NCBI GenBank assembly: GCA_001465935.1
Contig: LNKV01000028.1
Location: 558,001-622,000 of the forward strand
DNA from: Clarireedia homoeocarpa
Lineage: Eukaryota; Ascomycota; Leotiomycetes; Helotiales; Rutstroemiaceae
Length of the DNA stretch: 64,000 nucleotides
Direction of reading: 5' to 3'
Numbering within the stretch: the stretch's first letter is position 1; each line of letters starts with the position of its first letter. Of this stretch, positions 34,604-46,486 are shown one piece after another. Below the pieces are notes generated by a model, which was given only the letters and a program-made list of their open reading frames with translations, was not told where the DNA came from and searched no databases. The translations under genes were made by a program, and so were the position numbers.

Positions 34604-35252
34604 GGCATATGCTTCTTGATCTGTTTCCTGGGAGAAGGTCTCGCATGCGGCAAAAGAATATGGGAACTTCTCCCCAAAATCATGAGAGGAGCCTCTGTTA
34701 TCAGAGGGTCTATCTCAAGCTAGTCGTCATTGGAAATGGCTCGTATGGCCGTGGAGCAGGAGCCTCGTAGGTCAAAATCCCGGTGTGCGTTGTGCTGCTG
34801 TTATTTCAACCTTACGGTAGAACATAAAATTGAAAGCTGATACGATTGTTTGTAGTAAATACTGTAAGTGAATGAGTGTAAAGAGAGACTTGTGCGATTC
34901 TTCAAGGTTGAGAAAGGTCATATACAATAATGTTGTTGGTTGTGAATAACACTTGCGAACTTGCTTGTACCATCCCTCATTGTGGCTTCACACTCATTTT
35001 TGCAGGGGTCCAGGGACCTGGTAATGCGGTGAAAAATTGAGGCGACAACCTTCAAAGACGAGGCTAGTATTCTCTGCCAGAGATAATCGGACCATTATCA
35101 AAACTTTCAATTGTGACTATAAATGTACCTCCACCAATAAATTTCTTGCCAAATAATTCAAACATTGACTTACAGAAACTGCAATCCTCTCTTCTTCCAA
35201 TATCTTCTCCGTGAAGCAAGTACAAGTGATTCAGAAGTCCACCCTCACCAAC
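34604..35252. promoter_or_regulatory. Divergent region between the 5-phosphatase and DUF4748 genes
   Basis: 650 bases between divergent starts. No intact gene is seen. Probably both promoters and 5' UTRs. Confidence 0.35.
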
Positions 35253-35782
35253 ATGAATACTGTAAGTCCTTTATTCAACCTAGCAATGGGTCGCTGCGGC
35301 GGACTAACGCCGATACTTAGGTAAAATCATTCTGGTACATCTCACCATCGCGTTGTTTGGCATTCAATTAACATGTCATATTCAGGGTAGGATGGGGCTC
35401 GCTATGTATTGGTATGCTTTAGGTTGAAGCGCAATTCCAGATATTTGAGTGCTGATGAGGAACTGCAGCGGGAGGATCGGCATATTACTTTGCGAAGAAA
35501 TCCATCAACGCAGACAGAGCAGCTCGATTTGAAGCGGACCAGAAGAGGAGGAGGATGCAGGAAGCTCTCGAATACTCTGCCAGGACAGATAACAGCGTAG
35601 CCACCGCAGGACATGCCGGCCCACCTAGAGTAGACATGTCAGGTTCACCAAGTCAAGAGGCATCAATGGACCCAGCGCCGACAAGACATGCTCCGCATAC
35701 TGAGGGCCAACGTGTAACGGAGAAAAGCAAATACGAGACAAGCGAACCATTCAGAGCAAGGAAAGGTGACAGGTTCAGTTGA
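35253..35782 (+). CDS. Small DUF4748-like membrane protein with a 14-base exon
   Basis: Four exons (35253-35261, 35321-35334, 35386-35411, 35469-35782) give 120 residues starting MNTVKSFWVGWGSLCIAGGSAYYFAKKSINADRAARFEADQKRRR. The only join I found that keeps frame needs a 9-base first coding exon and a 14-base second exon. Intron 1 has GTAAGT and a CTAAC branch, intron 2 GTACAT...CAG, intron 3 GTATGC...CAG. One membrane helix (about residues 8-24) is followed by a positive, helical stretch and a disordered tail. The YYFAKKSINADR signature matches small fungal DUF4748-type proteins, probably mitochondrial inner-membrane. Function is unknown. The last exon alone is long enough to be found by simple methods; the first three would usually be missed. 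Confidence 0.75.
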
Positions 35783-36284
35783 CGGTTTGAATACCTTAGA
35801 CGGAAATGGTAGTGTTTCTCACGGCAGAGGGAGATGAGGTCGGGGGAGTCCATTGGAGTTTATATATGTATCAATATGGATGATTCAACGGGTAGAAACT
35901 CCCTACTCCTACCCAGTTTCGCAATCAGTGCGATTGTCTGAAATAGCTGGAAAATAGTTAGTAAGTACCGGCAGAGAGTAAATTTTCCATCTGCGAATAT
36001 TTGTGCGTGTGAAAGATGATGTGATAGAGGGAGTTTTCTTCACCCTACAACTGCATAGTTCAGTTCGTATGCTGTTGATATCGTGAGGTTGTGATACCTG
36101 AAAAATCAGAGGAGGGATGTTAAGGCTATCACTAACCAGGATTCCTCCACCTTCTCATCTCCGTCGTCCTTCCCGTAGTCACTCAATTTCACGTTCAATA
36201 AATCTATCACGTAACACGTATGAACAACTGTGTAATTCATGGCAAACTATCAACCAACAATTTTTCCTACGAGATCTTTACCAG
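35783..36284. other. Intergenic region upstream of the CID gene
   Basis: 500 bases. An in-frame extension of the next gene to 36117 is open but Arg/Ser-rich and not family-like; I treat it as 5' UTR. A mitochondrial-type leader cannot be fully excluded. Confidence 0.4.
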
Positions 36285-38048
36285 ATGGCATCGCACCAGC
36301 TTGCAATCGCAAAAGCTTCGTTCTCGGCGGGTCTTCTTCGACCTGATCCACGCTCAGTGTCCAGAGAAGAGATTGCGCACTTCCACACTCTTCTAAATAC
36401 CACCATATCAGAATGCTCGCCAGTTAATGTCCAGGTTTGATCAAACACTCTCATGGATATATCAATGCGATAACTAAATCGTGCGCGAGGATAGAAATGC
36501 AAAAAATGGATATTGGAGAACATTGTGCAATCCGCAGCAAGATGCACAGCATTGGGGAAATATTTGACAACTCTCACGACCTCACTTACCAAGTCTACAA
36601 ATCGCGAACCATCCATCAAGCGCAAGCGCATACACATACTATACATTCTCAACGACCTTCTACATCATTGCAAATATCTCGTGAATGATGCGTCAATTTC
36701 AAGTAAGATTCAGCCTACCCTAGTCGCATTGGTAGGCAGCGCGGCATCGTTCACGAATTGTCCCAAACACCAGCGCAAGATCCAGGATCTGCTCGACATA
36801 TGGCAGGATAAAGGGTACTACTCTAAGGAGTACATTGAGAAATTACGTGAAACTGCAAAGATCGCATCGGAGAATGGCGCATACTTGGAACAAACAACAT
36901 CAGTTGGGGAGAACGGAGAGCAAGGCCTACCATCCAAGACATCAAAGTCTGTACCATTCGTTATGCCAGCCATGCATGGAGATCCCTCGATGCCTTGGTT
37001 TGACCTACCGGCTGGCAATTTAATGCCACACATTGTCCCGAACTCAACGCGACCAATCAATCCGGACATGATCAAACCTCTGCAATTTGTTGCGGGGCCA
37101 GCGGATGAAAATCTAATTACTGCGGTCAAAAGTCTTCTAGACGATGTGGATGCAATTTTTGATACCCCATCTGGTCAAGATGAAAGGGCAGCGTTAGATA
37201 TAGACGAACTCGGACAACCTATCATTCTTGATGAAGTCACTGGCGAGATCATTGATGGAGAAGGTTATTATGGATGGTCACGAGTGTTCTGTGAGAAGAT
37301 GAAGCGGCGGCGCAAAGGACTTGACCAGCCAGTCAATGAGCGGGACAGAAGAAGCCAGAGTGACAGTATAAGTCCACAGAGAAAGAGGCGCTACAGTGAC
37401 TCTGGAGATTCTCGTCGAAGCTCTCCTGACAGAAGTCGCCGGCTACGACGCTCTTACAGTAACTCATCTCGCTCGGCATCGCCTGACAGACGTGTGCAAG
37501 GAGATGGGCACTCTCGATCACGATCGAGGGGTAGAAGGCAAGACTATGACGATAATGAGCCTGGCAAGTCCTCTTCCGGCTCTCCCCAGCGGTCTGTAGG
37601 AAATGGAAATCAACCGATGCCAGAAATTTACCCAAGGCCGGCGCCATTCTCTATGCCGCAGGGTGGATTTCCCCCTACCTCAACATATCCAGGTCAGTCC
37701 GGAATGCCGTTACCGCAAGGCCTATATCAACCCAATTTCCATCCTGGTTTTCCACAGCCGAGCCCTATTCACAATCAGGGACCCATCCCTTGGCCGCCTC
37801 CACCACCCCCTCCTATGCCAAATATGCCATTCAATCCGGCGAATCCACAATGGCCTCCACCACCTCCACCGAATTTTCCACCGAATTTTCAACAACCTCA
37901 AGGTTTTCCAGCTAGTGGCCCACCGCCTTGGCAACCGCCAATCCAAGGAAATCAAGGGAGAGGCTACAACAAAGGATGGAGCAATCCATCTTATGGGGGA
38001 CAAGGCAGAGGTGGTAGAGGAAACTATAGGGGGAGAGGTTGGTCATGA
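36285..38048 (+). CDS. CID-domain RNA-processing protein (CHERP-like)
   Basis: Two exons (36285-36434, 36495-38048) encode 567 residues. Residues 1-135 form a CID fold (RPDPRSVSREEIAHFHTLLNTTISECSPVNVQKCKKWILENIV...RKRIHILYILNDLLHHC). An acidic middle follows, then an SR-rich segment (about residues 330-400: RRSSPDRSRRLRRSYSNSSRSASPDRR), a Pro-rich segment with PPPPPPPMPN runs, and a C-terminal RGG-type tail (GGQGRGGRGNYRGRGWS). CID domains bind the RNA polymerase II C-terminal repeat. The SR and RGG parts suggest a splicing-linked nuclear protein like animal CHERP or SR140. The intron acceptor is set by the conserved VQKCKKWIL. Confidence 0.85.
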
Positions 38049-38691
38049 ACAGTCCCTAGGAGCACCAGCACTGCAGACTATAGAATTTGAGGGGAATGTG
38101 GAAAATTCGGCTCAGTGGCGTTGCCAAACCCCCACGCGTCGTCATCGAACAGCGGAGTAGGATTCATGTAAGAAAATAATTTTATTGAGGCTGTTTGAAG
38201 GATTCAAGCATTAAAATGACCCTGTGTAACCGCATCTAACCGGAGCATTTTTCAACGGAGGTCAAAGCGCAAGATGGGTTATCATTTTACACAGTGAGAA
38301 AGCAATCTGAGAAGTGATATAAATTATGAAAGTGATAACGTGATGTAACCTGATAAGAGCCAGCAGCTAACACTTGCCTTGCGGAGCTGTGCGAGCATCG
38401 GGACATGGCGAACACCACCGACTTTTGTTGTCCGAACAACAATATCACTGGTCTATAGAATCATGTGCAACAGTCAAATGTACGACGTCTTTTGCCCAAC
38501 CCTCGACACGGCATCAGTACCAGAAATATGTTGAGGGTAACGAGTCGAATGGACGATCTGTAGACGATCCGTAACACTTGTCCGAATTTCGATATCCGTC
38601 GGGCTCGGTTTGCCTATTCCAAGAAGGATGACAATCGAGACACCCCAAGGTCGGACGAGCTACAGCAGAGAGAATACCCGGATTTAACCTA

Positions 38692-39030
38692 CTATCGTGC
38701 GAGGAGACATAATATAGGGCCACTTTCGGCACGATATTGTTTTTCATTTCCATATGTAGCGGAGGATGATGCACGGCGACCCGGATAATCTGGACTTTCA
38801 ATATTCATACTCGTAAACCCTTCCTGGATCTTGCGCTGGTGCATTGGTGTTTTGGGGGGACTTTGGTCCGGTGGTGTACAATACGACGTTGGATACTTCG
38901 AGGAAGTGAGAGGGTGGGTAGCTTCAGGTACTGACAACGTCATGCTCGTGCCAGCGAGAAAAGAAAGTGTCATGAATCGCATTTCGAGAATTTTCCGTAT
39001 TTCAGCCGAACCTGGGTTCTGGATGGTCAC
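38692..39030 (-). CDS. Possible small unknown protein, weak
   Basis: A 112-codon frame with a fairly hydrophobic early segment (MRFMTLSFLAGTSMTLSVPEA) followed by a Pro/Thr/Ser-rich stretch. An overlapping frame (38514-38801) stays open past its end, as would happen with an intron or a frameshift. I recognise no family. It could be a small secreted-type protein or chance. Confidence 0.2.
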   Translation of the reverse strand: MTIQNPGSAEIRKILEMRFMTLSFLAGTSMTLSVPEATHPLTSSKYPTSYCTPPDQSPPKTPMHQRKIQEGFTSMNIESPDYPGRRASSSATYGNEKQYRAESGPILCLLAR

Positions 39031-39559
39031 GCACGGAAGCGCTTGACTCTTGTCTTGTCTCAGGTCGTCTAGTTATCGTATATCTCAGCCATGAATCTCT
39101 CGACCAATCCTATGCATTAGCTCCCCACTTTCAATGTCTAGATATCGAAAGGGAAATGAGAATAGGTTAGATTTCTTTGTCTCCACTGATAACTTACAGC
39201 ATGCTTCATTAAAACTTACTACTGTGCTCCCAATCAAAGGGAAGAGCTTTCGAACACGCAAATGGATCCGCTGTTTGCGAATCTATTTGATGCAGTCCAC
39301 GACGACAAGCAAGCACAGGAAGAGGTAGCTAAGGTAGGAACCATGTACAGCCGTTCCTGACTTTGAAATCTCGAGGGGCACAAAGACGCTCAAGGTCCAT
39401 TTTTATACTCACTGCTATTTATATCATATCGTTCTTTAACTCGGCAATTCAAGTCAACAGCAAATCATCCCCTCCCTCTCCTCTCTTGTCTGTGTTGGCA
39501 ATTGCAGTCTCTCGGAACACAAATCAACACAGAGACGACGTTGTAGAAGCCCTTATCAA

Positions 39560-39672
39560 AATCCATATCCATATCCATATCCATATCCATATCCACACCT
39601 CGCACTTCACACTTCACATCCTGACCACCCTTCCCATACCAGTACATACATACATACATACATACATACAGC
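39560..39672. repeat. ATATCC and CATA microsatellites
   Basis: A hexamer run (about 39562-39595) followed after about 50 bases by a CATA tetramer run (about 39645-39670). Confidence 0.85.
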
Positions 39673-40845
39673 TACGGGATCGTACTACTCAGGCCAGGTA
39701 CTTTCTTGGATGTAACCTTTCACGAGTCACCACCGTCCACCCCCGCCCGGCATAGAAGATTATAAGTCCCCGCCCTCTCGCATGCAAGCAGCAAGCAAGA
39801 AGAGGAATGAGATTGGTTTGCGATTGAACGGTCCACAGTCGCAGCAGGTCTAAATTCTTCTGACAACACCACACCAAGTACCAGCGCCAGCACCAGCGCC
39901 AGCACCAGCAGCATCACCAGCAACCCAACAAGCTGCCGTTAGGGCGCGAAAGTGGTTCTCTGCAGGGTTCCGCAAACCACCTTGGAACTACGTACGACCT
40001 GCGCTGCACACTGCACGCTGCACAGTCCACGGAGCCATTCATTGTCCATACACAGCACACGCTGCACCACCACGAGCAGCAGTATTTTATACAAGTAGAC
40101 CTGTTAAAACCCCCACATTTTCTGCACTCGAGTGGCTTATGCAGGAGATTCCATCCAGCTAAGCAGACTTGGGGGACCCTGAATAAACTACTACAAAACT
40201 CATTTATACTGCACCCCTCTGCGAAAAAGATATTAATTACCGTCTTCCAAGTCGCAGACCGACCAAACCAGCAGAACTGAAACAAAGAGATTCGGCATTG
40301 GCTCTATTGCGCGTGGGGGGTTTTCCCCATCCATTCCTGCATTGCGTTGTTGTGGTTCTCCGTTTGGTGGAAGACATCATTTGAGTTGTCGAAATTTCTT
40401 GGGTGGCTTTTTTGCAGCCAAAACTTTTACCCCGCTGTTAGACGGCCGACTTGCAGGGCTCGCTCGAAAGTTGCGTGGTCATCGTACAGAAATCATCCAC
40501 CTTCCCACATATCCCTCATATTCCCCCCATCCCACGCCTCCATCCGACTTTGGTCTTGATTTCTGAGAAGACTCGTTTACCAATCGGCCGTCTTCTGCTT
40601 TCTGTCACATTGACACCCAACTCACGACCCCCTCTGGTTTTGGGAAGCCCGTCGAATCTACGGCTTTCTCGAAGAGCCGGGTGCAATTGCAATTGTCTTG
40701 GGGCCCTTTTTTGGGTGTTCGGCGTCGGATAACTGCAAGGTACTTAGCCTAGGACGTCTTGAGCTGCATACAATCCCAGCCGGGATTGTGAAGTGGGAGG
40801 AAAAGGCGGCTTGGAAAAGTAGCGGAAAAGTAGCAGAAAGGCACC

Positions 40846-42410
40846 ATGAATGCTCAAATCTCGTTTATTGTGAGTCAATTCTTTTGCATTTAACCCCGTC
40901 AAAGGATCAGCAGAGTTTGGACATAAAGGCAGGTTTGTCCGGGAGGCGTCCTACATAGGCATCTGGGAATCGTATCATTCGGAACAATGGATCATGTTGT
41001 CAACTTCATGCCGCCGGGTTGCATTCACTTCACCTTCAATGGCGAGCGTGGCTGCCTCCTTCACTCTGGTGCGAATTTTGTTTCCCCCATCTCCTCGCAA
41101 GCCAGATTAGGCAAAGAGCAAACTGTCCGATCTACTTGCTGTGCTTTCCTTTGCTTTTACTTGCTTCGTATTTTTGTCTCGCCTTTGAGCAACCAATGGC
41201 TTTCTTTGAGGGAACTCTCGTCAAATTGCATGGTATAAGGGGATATACTGACATCAATCAGGAGGGCGAGTTTAGCCTCATCCACGTACCGCTTCCGCTG
41301 TACTCATCGCTATTGCAACCAATCTTAAGAGTCCTGTTACCTCACAAAGCTGAGGTTGACGGAGATGGGGAGGAAGATCACATCGAAAGGCTCTCAACAG
41401 ATAGCGAACATGGCTTTCTTAATATAAGCGTAACACCAATTGAGTGCTCTATTGTTTGTCAAAAATCTTGGGCCGAGACTGTTTTCCAGCCCGTTATCGA
41501 GGCACTTCCCCAAGATGAAGTAAACAAGGTGCAGATTTCTGCAGATAGCTATATTGTCTTCTCCGTGAATAGCTCCGGTACAGACGCAGGTCAAAGAGTA
41601 ATAGACCTAACATCCCCTCTTGCCATGGCCGGCATCCCCATCTTCTTCATCACAACCTACTACACCGATTTCATCCTTGTCCCCTCCAAAGATCGCCATA
41701 CAGTGGGATCCGCATTATTAGCCCGCGGCTTCGAGTTCTCAGAGGAACAATCCGCCTACGTCGTGCCCACACCATCATCCCATTCCCGGGTCGGAAGTAT
41801 AGCGTCCAATCCACCGTCCACCCCTCCCCCCTCCAATATCACCGAGCTTCAGGCCCGCACCTTCAAGCATCTGAAACGTCGCAACGTTCGCCCCTTTGTC
41901 GAGCCCAACCTCCATCTCATCCAATGTTCTGGCCGCGAACACATCGAAGACCGGCCCTCCTCCAACGGTAACGGCGTCTCCCACCACCACCACCCCAGCT
42001 CCCTCGACAAGATAAACACCCGCTTATACATCGGCATCGTGTGCGCACTAACGCAGCAGCCTAAATTCCTCTCCTTAACCATCTCTCAGGAAGAGGGTCC
42101 TTCCCTCCTCCTCGATAAATCGCTCCTGCCCTTCTTCGGGAACTCGATCCAGGGTGACACGGATGGGGTGCTGGTGCCGATTTTCCTCGACCTAGTGGAT
42201 CTGCCGCTCGAGTCGACGGGCATTGTGTGTGGGGTTGCGGGGAAGCTGGTCGATGAGATGAGGTTGGATGATGCGGAGTCGCCGTTTGGTGCGGAACTGT
42301 CGTATCTCTCGACTGCAAGGGCGGGCGCGGTGATACTCTCGCCCGAGGGGTCGGCGAGGGCGCTGGATACGCTGCAGCCGTTGTTGGATAGGGAGAGTGT
42401 GGGGGAGTGA
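40846..42410 (+). CDS. CASTOR-like ACT-domain protein
   Basis: Two exons (40846-40869, 41262-42410) encode 390 residues. The small first exon reads MNAQISFI and joins EGEFSLIHVPLPLYSSLLQPILRVLLP, the form typical of fungal GATS/CASTOR-family proteins. Two ACT-like regions are visible: FLNISVTPIECSIVCQKSWAETVF with SYIVFSVNSSG...SPLAMAGIPIFFITTYYTDFILVPSKD, and a second in the C-terminal half (LYIGIVCALTQQ...LDLVDLPLESTGIVCGVAGKL). Animal CASTOR1 is an arginine sensor for TORC1; the fungal role is not established. The intron is 392 bases with a CTGAC near its 3' end. An in-frame Met inside it (MAFFEGTLVKLHGIRG) offers an alternative start that would change the N-terminus. Confidence 0.8.
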
Positions 42411-42749
42411 GGGGGGCGTTTGATTGGATTGGATTCAGGGGGGAAGGGGGTTGTGAAAATATGGGGATATGGTGTTTTGAATAAACCCAACAAAAAAATA
42501 TATACAGAAAGGGAGAAAGGAGGGAAGAAAAAACAGAAGAGGGGAACAGAAAAAGTGCATATAGATAGTTTTCGGGCTCGCATCATGGTTTGATTGATTT
42601 ATAGCATGGAAGTATGGAGTTTTTCTCAGTGAGTGGTGAGTGTATGCTGGATGGATGGGATTGATTCTGAGCATTTCACGGGTGTTTGGGCTTGGTTTGG
42701 TTGGAGGGATGGATATCTAAAAGAACATTGATTGGAGTTATGAGCATTT

Positions 42750-42790
<41 letters not shown>

Positions 42791-43469
42791 CTCCCTTCTT
42801 TCTGTTTCTTCTTTCTTCTTTGGCGGGGGTTTTTGATTTGGACATGGACGTGGACTTGGAAGTGAATTTGGTGTTGACTTTTGGATGGGGATGTCGGTGT
42901 GGAATGGAGGAAGGGCGAGGTAGTTGGAGTGGAGTGGAGTGCAGTGGCATAAAGTGATAGGGAGGATGAGGGAGCAGGTAGTTTGGTAGTTGGGTGTTGT
43001 GATAGGATGAGATGAGAATCATGAGATGCGGTGAGATGAGAGTCATGAGATGCGGTGAGATGGAGAAGAAGAGATCTATGTATGTATGTGTATATATATT
43101 CAAGGTGCGTGGACTGGAAACAGTCGGAATAGTAAATATAACTCTTCTCATTAACTTTGAATCTTCCTTTATATATACATATATCTCGTGTAATTGTGCT
43201 TCAGCTCTTCGGTGAAAGTGTATATATACTATATCTCATCAAGCCACAGGCTCTCTGAGCTGTTTCCCCCCTTGGGCTCTTGCTAGATTATGGATATACA
43301 GAAGATTACATTTCTTTCCTAACAGCTCTCTCTCTCTCTCTCTCTCTATCAACACCATCTCGAATACTCACTCACTCACTCACTCACTCACTCACAAGCA
43401 GTCTAGTCCATCCAATCCATCCAATCCAATCCAATCCAATCCAATTCATCCCTCCAGAGCTGTAGAACA

Positions 43470-43500
<31 letters not shown>

Positions 43501-44454
43501 CAAAACAAAACGACCTCCAACAAAAACAAAACAAAACGACCCATGCACTACAAACAACTTCATCTTCACCTCACCTCACCTCTCACAGCGCATACCATAT
43601 TCCCAACCTACCTACCAACCCACCTACTTACCTACCAACCTAGCTACCCACTTCCCCCCCCCCCCCCTTCGAGTCCAGTCTCATAACCTAACCCCCCCCC
43701 AATTTCATCTCTCTCCATGTAACAAGGTTACATTTCAGATACTCGTAGGTTCGGTTCGTTCACTGGAACACCAAAAGTAATAAGTTAAATGATATTTTAC
43801 TTGACTTATTGCCTGGTCAAGGATTCATGAGGAAGAAGAAGACTGTATTGTATTGTAGTTATAATATAATATAATATAATATAATATAATATAATAAAAT
43901 AACAATAACAATAACAATAGAAAGAAAGGGTCTTATAACTCGGGAAATATCAAAATTCAAACAAACATCTGGTTATACATCAAATTCATAAGCAACATTG
44001 TACTGTACTTGTACACATGAGAGTAATAAAATTGACTTTGGTCTGTCTGCATGTCATCATCACTCAAACACGAAGATAAAGTACCCCTCATTCCACTTCC
44101 ATAATTGTCACAATTTTATTAATTAATAACACTAGTGATTCCCTCCCATAATAGGATTGCGCGTGCAAAAACATATCACAGCAAGAACCCCCAATGCCAA
44201 CACCCCCAGCCCCCCCCCCCCCCCCCCCATATGTCATGAGATGCAAGAAAAGCAAGTAGAAAATTTCGGTTCCATCATTTCATCCCAAAAACCTCATTGG
44301 TTCCATAGTATCTTATAAACTTTTTTTTCCATTCATCGTTGTCGTTCGCAGCAGACAATCTCATATCATCCCCTATGAATTGCATCATCATCAAGTCTCG
44401 TGGCTTGGCTATTGTTGACTCGATCCGTTTAATTATTTGGCGATTCATAATTAT
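42411..44454. repeat. 2-kb simple-sequence-rich interval
   Basis: No gene is seen. It contains a 39-base T run (42752-42790), CT and CACT repeats (about 43325-43395), AATCC repeats (about 43410-43445), AAAAC repeats (about 43468-43510), short C runs near 43655 and 43690, an AATAT run (about 43861-43897) and a 19-base C run (44210-44228). Both adjacent genes converge on it, so it contains their 3' UTRs. Confidence 0.8.
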
Positions 44455-45508
44455 TTAAGCACCCTCATCATCATCGATGCGGATGGATCCCTCGCCGCTC
44501 AAACCGTGGCTCCACCATCCGTCAATAGAGGTAGCAGCATTACCGCCGTGAGCGAGCAAGAGCCAGAAACCAAAGACTGGCTTGGCAAGAACATCAAGGA
44601 CGGCATAGGCGATGATTTCACCATCAACAGACCACTTGCGAGCACCATCACCAATACCCCAAACAATTGGGTAAAGAGTCCAGAGGATCAAAGTGAAGCC
44701 TCCAATGGAAGCGAAGAGCTTGGAGGTCTTGGCGTCCTTGGTCAGGACTGCACGACGGCCTGGAATGACAAGTTGGTAGACAATGACCAGGTAGGCGGCA
44801 CATCCCATAGCGTACCATCCCCATTTTTGACCATCGCTGTTTCCGAAGGCGGCGAATAGACCGGTCAAAACCATGATGACATCGGCGACAATGGCGACGA
44901 GAATGTTGGCACCGTTGAGGCCAGCGAGGAAGGAAAGATCGAGAAGAAGGAGAGGAGTGGTGACGGTCCAGTCGATGTAACGAGCCCAGAAGACTTGTCT
45001 GTAGATGTGCTCGAAAGTAGCTGGAACATTCTTGTGGTTTTCCTTGATGACAATGTGTGCGAAGCTGGTTCCGTCACCGGTAGCCATTGCGAAGTAGGAG
45101 AGTGTTGCAAAGAGGGTGATGAAAGCCGTCAAAACGTGGAATAGACGTTTTTGCTAGAATCCGATTAGGCCAATGCAATGCAAGAAGGGGCCACTGCTGA
45201 TTGGGTACTTACAACTGGGACTCTCCATGCCAGGAAGGAGAAGGTGAGAGTTGACAAGAACATAATAACGAAGACAACCTATTTTCGCAGGTTAGCAAAA
45301 GGTAACCACCACCAGATGGCTGCAACCAATTGATGATGAAACTTACCCATAATGTCTTGGTTCCTGATTCCCCCACCGTCTCGTAAATTGGGACATTTGG
45401 AACGACTGTTGGGATAGGAGCTACGGAGGGAGTTGAGGTAGGGACAAGAAGAGAAGAGGTCTTCGACCCGAAGCTCTCCATATCGAAAGCCTGCATGGGA
45501 TCAATCAT
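44455..45508 (-). CDS. Microbial-type rhodopsin, proton-pump signature
   Basis: Three exons (45508-45347, 45278-45213, 45153-44455) encode 308 residues with seven membrane helices. The retinal Schiff-base lysine is Lys267 (VLDVLAKPVFGF). In helix C, RYIDWTVTTPLLLLD carries Arg134, Asp137 and Asp148, the counterparts of bacteriorhodopsin Arg82, Asp85 and Asp96. Keeping both carboxylates matches fungal proton pumps (Leptosphaeria rhodopsin, CarO) rather than the slow NOP-1 sensor, which lacks the Asp96 equivalent. The N-terminus before helix A is short and extracellular (about 50 residues). Likely plasma-membrane light-driven pump. The Met at 45508 is chosen because MIDPMQAFDMESFG precedes the fold; the upstream frame looks like leader. 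No retinal-synthesis genes lie nearby. Confidence 0.93.
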
Positions 45509-46141
45509 CTTCGGCGGGGGGGTTCTCTTCTCAGTATATGTGAAATGCGTCAAGTACAGAAGCGATGGGAGATACTTCTTTGTTGGATTAAGAGAAGAAG
45601 TTGAGTTGGGGATGAGAGAAATAAGTAGAAGAAAGAGAGTACAAATAAAGCTCGGGGGCAGGTGAGGAGTAAATAGTCTGTTTTTCTTCTTCTGCTCTTT
45701 CAAACAAGGCTACACTCGGGAAGAAATGGGAGATGGGAGTAGGCAGATCAGGTGCAACTCCAATGACGCGCGGGTTGAGCAATTTACTTGGTACTTTCCC
45801 GTATCGTTTACCTTGGAAGCAGGCAGGAAAGAAGCAGAGTGGATGGGATTGGCGGGTGGAAGGGAGGGGGAAGCGATGCAGGATCCAGATTTCCCCTCAA
45901 ATCCGGGAACAGGCAATAGTAGCAGTGTAAGAGGTTTGAGGAGGTGTGAGCTGTGTGTGCTGTGGTTGGCTGAGGAGGAAGTCCCTCGTTCCACCAGCTT
46001 CACGCTTGGCCATATAGAGCTCGGTGACCATGCTTACCCAAGTGCATGCTCTCATCTTTTACTGTAGCCAACTCAGCCACTCGAGAAGTACATGGCACGT
46101 ACGTGTATTGTACGGAAGGAAGGAAGTACTGTGGGAGACGG

Positions 46142-46189
46142 CAATTCCTGCATCAATTCCTGCATCAATTCCTGCATCTCTTCCTGCAT
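46142..46189 (+). repeat. 12-base tandem repeat, four units
   Basis: Three exact copies of CAATTCCTGCAT and one variant (CTCTTCCTGCAT). Confidence 0.9.
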
Positions 46190-46486
46190 CTCGTGAAAGT
46201 ATTACTTGACAAGGCACCAGTATCTACAAGTACAAGCGGCCGAGGTGGTATGACTTTTCGCGGTGGCAAGGATCTTCTTTGCTTGGGAGAAAAGGCTGAT
46301 GTCATTGCCGCGTCGACGCATCGGAAGCATCGAAAAGTGAGGAGCTTCGATCGGCCTTGGCTGTGATTGGCTGATGGGCCAAGCTGAGACCACGGCGGCT
46401 GCTGATTGGTTCTCGGAAGTTGGGGCGGGGATCCAAGCTTCAGTTTTGATCCTCTGCTAGTACAAGCTACAACTACTACTTCCTCA

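Larger units (their letters stand above)
38049..40845. other. 2.8-kb gene-poor interval
   Basis: No gene is clearly supported. A weak candidate lies on the minus strand at 38692-39030 (separate entry). The section 39560-39672 holds ATATCC and CATA microsatellites, and 39883-39912 a CCAGCA/CCAGCG run. The last few hundred bases probably hold the promoter and 5' UTR of the ACT-domain gene. Confidence 0.45.

Noticed and set aside
36117..36284. In-frame upstream extension of the CID protein
   Set aside because: The 56 extra residues are not family-like and the CID fold starts right after the Met at 36285.
39363..39755. 130-codon plus-strand frame
   Set aside because: Its middle is the translated ATATCC and CATA microsatellites (HIHIHIHI, HTYIHTYI).
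41019..41261. Extended N-terminus for the CASTOR-like protein
   Set aside because: The sequence is not family-like and a spliced MNAQISFI-EGEFSLIHVP start fits far better; kept only as an alternative-start note.
42086..42586. 166-codon minus-strand frame
   Set aside because: Antisense to the 3' end of the CASTOR-like gene and runs into pyrimidine-rich repeats.
46142..46189. Possible operator array of 12-base units
   Set aside because: Imperfect last copy and no symmetry within the unit; looks like replication slippage.
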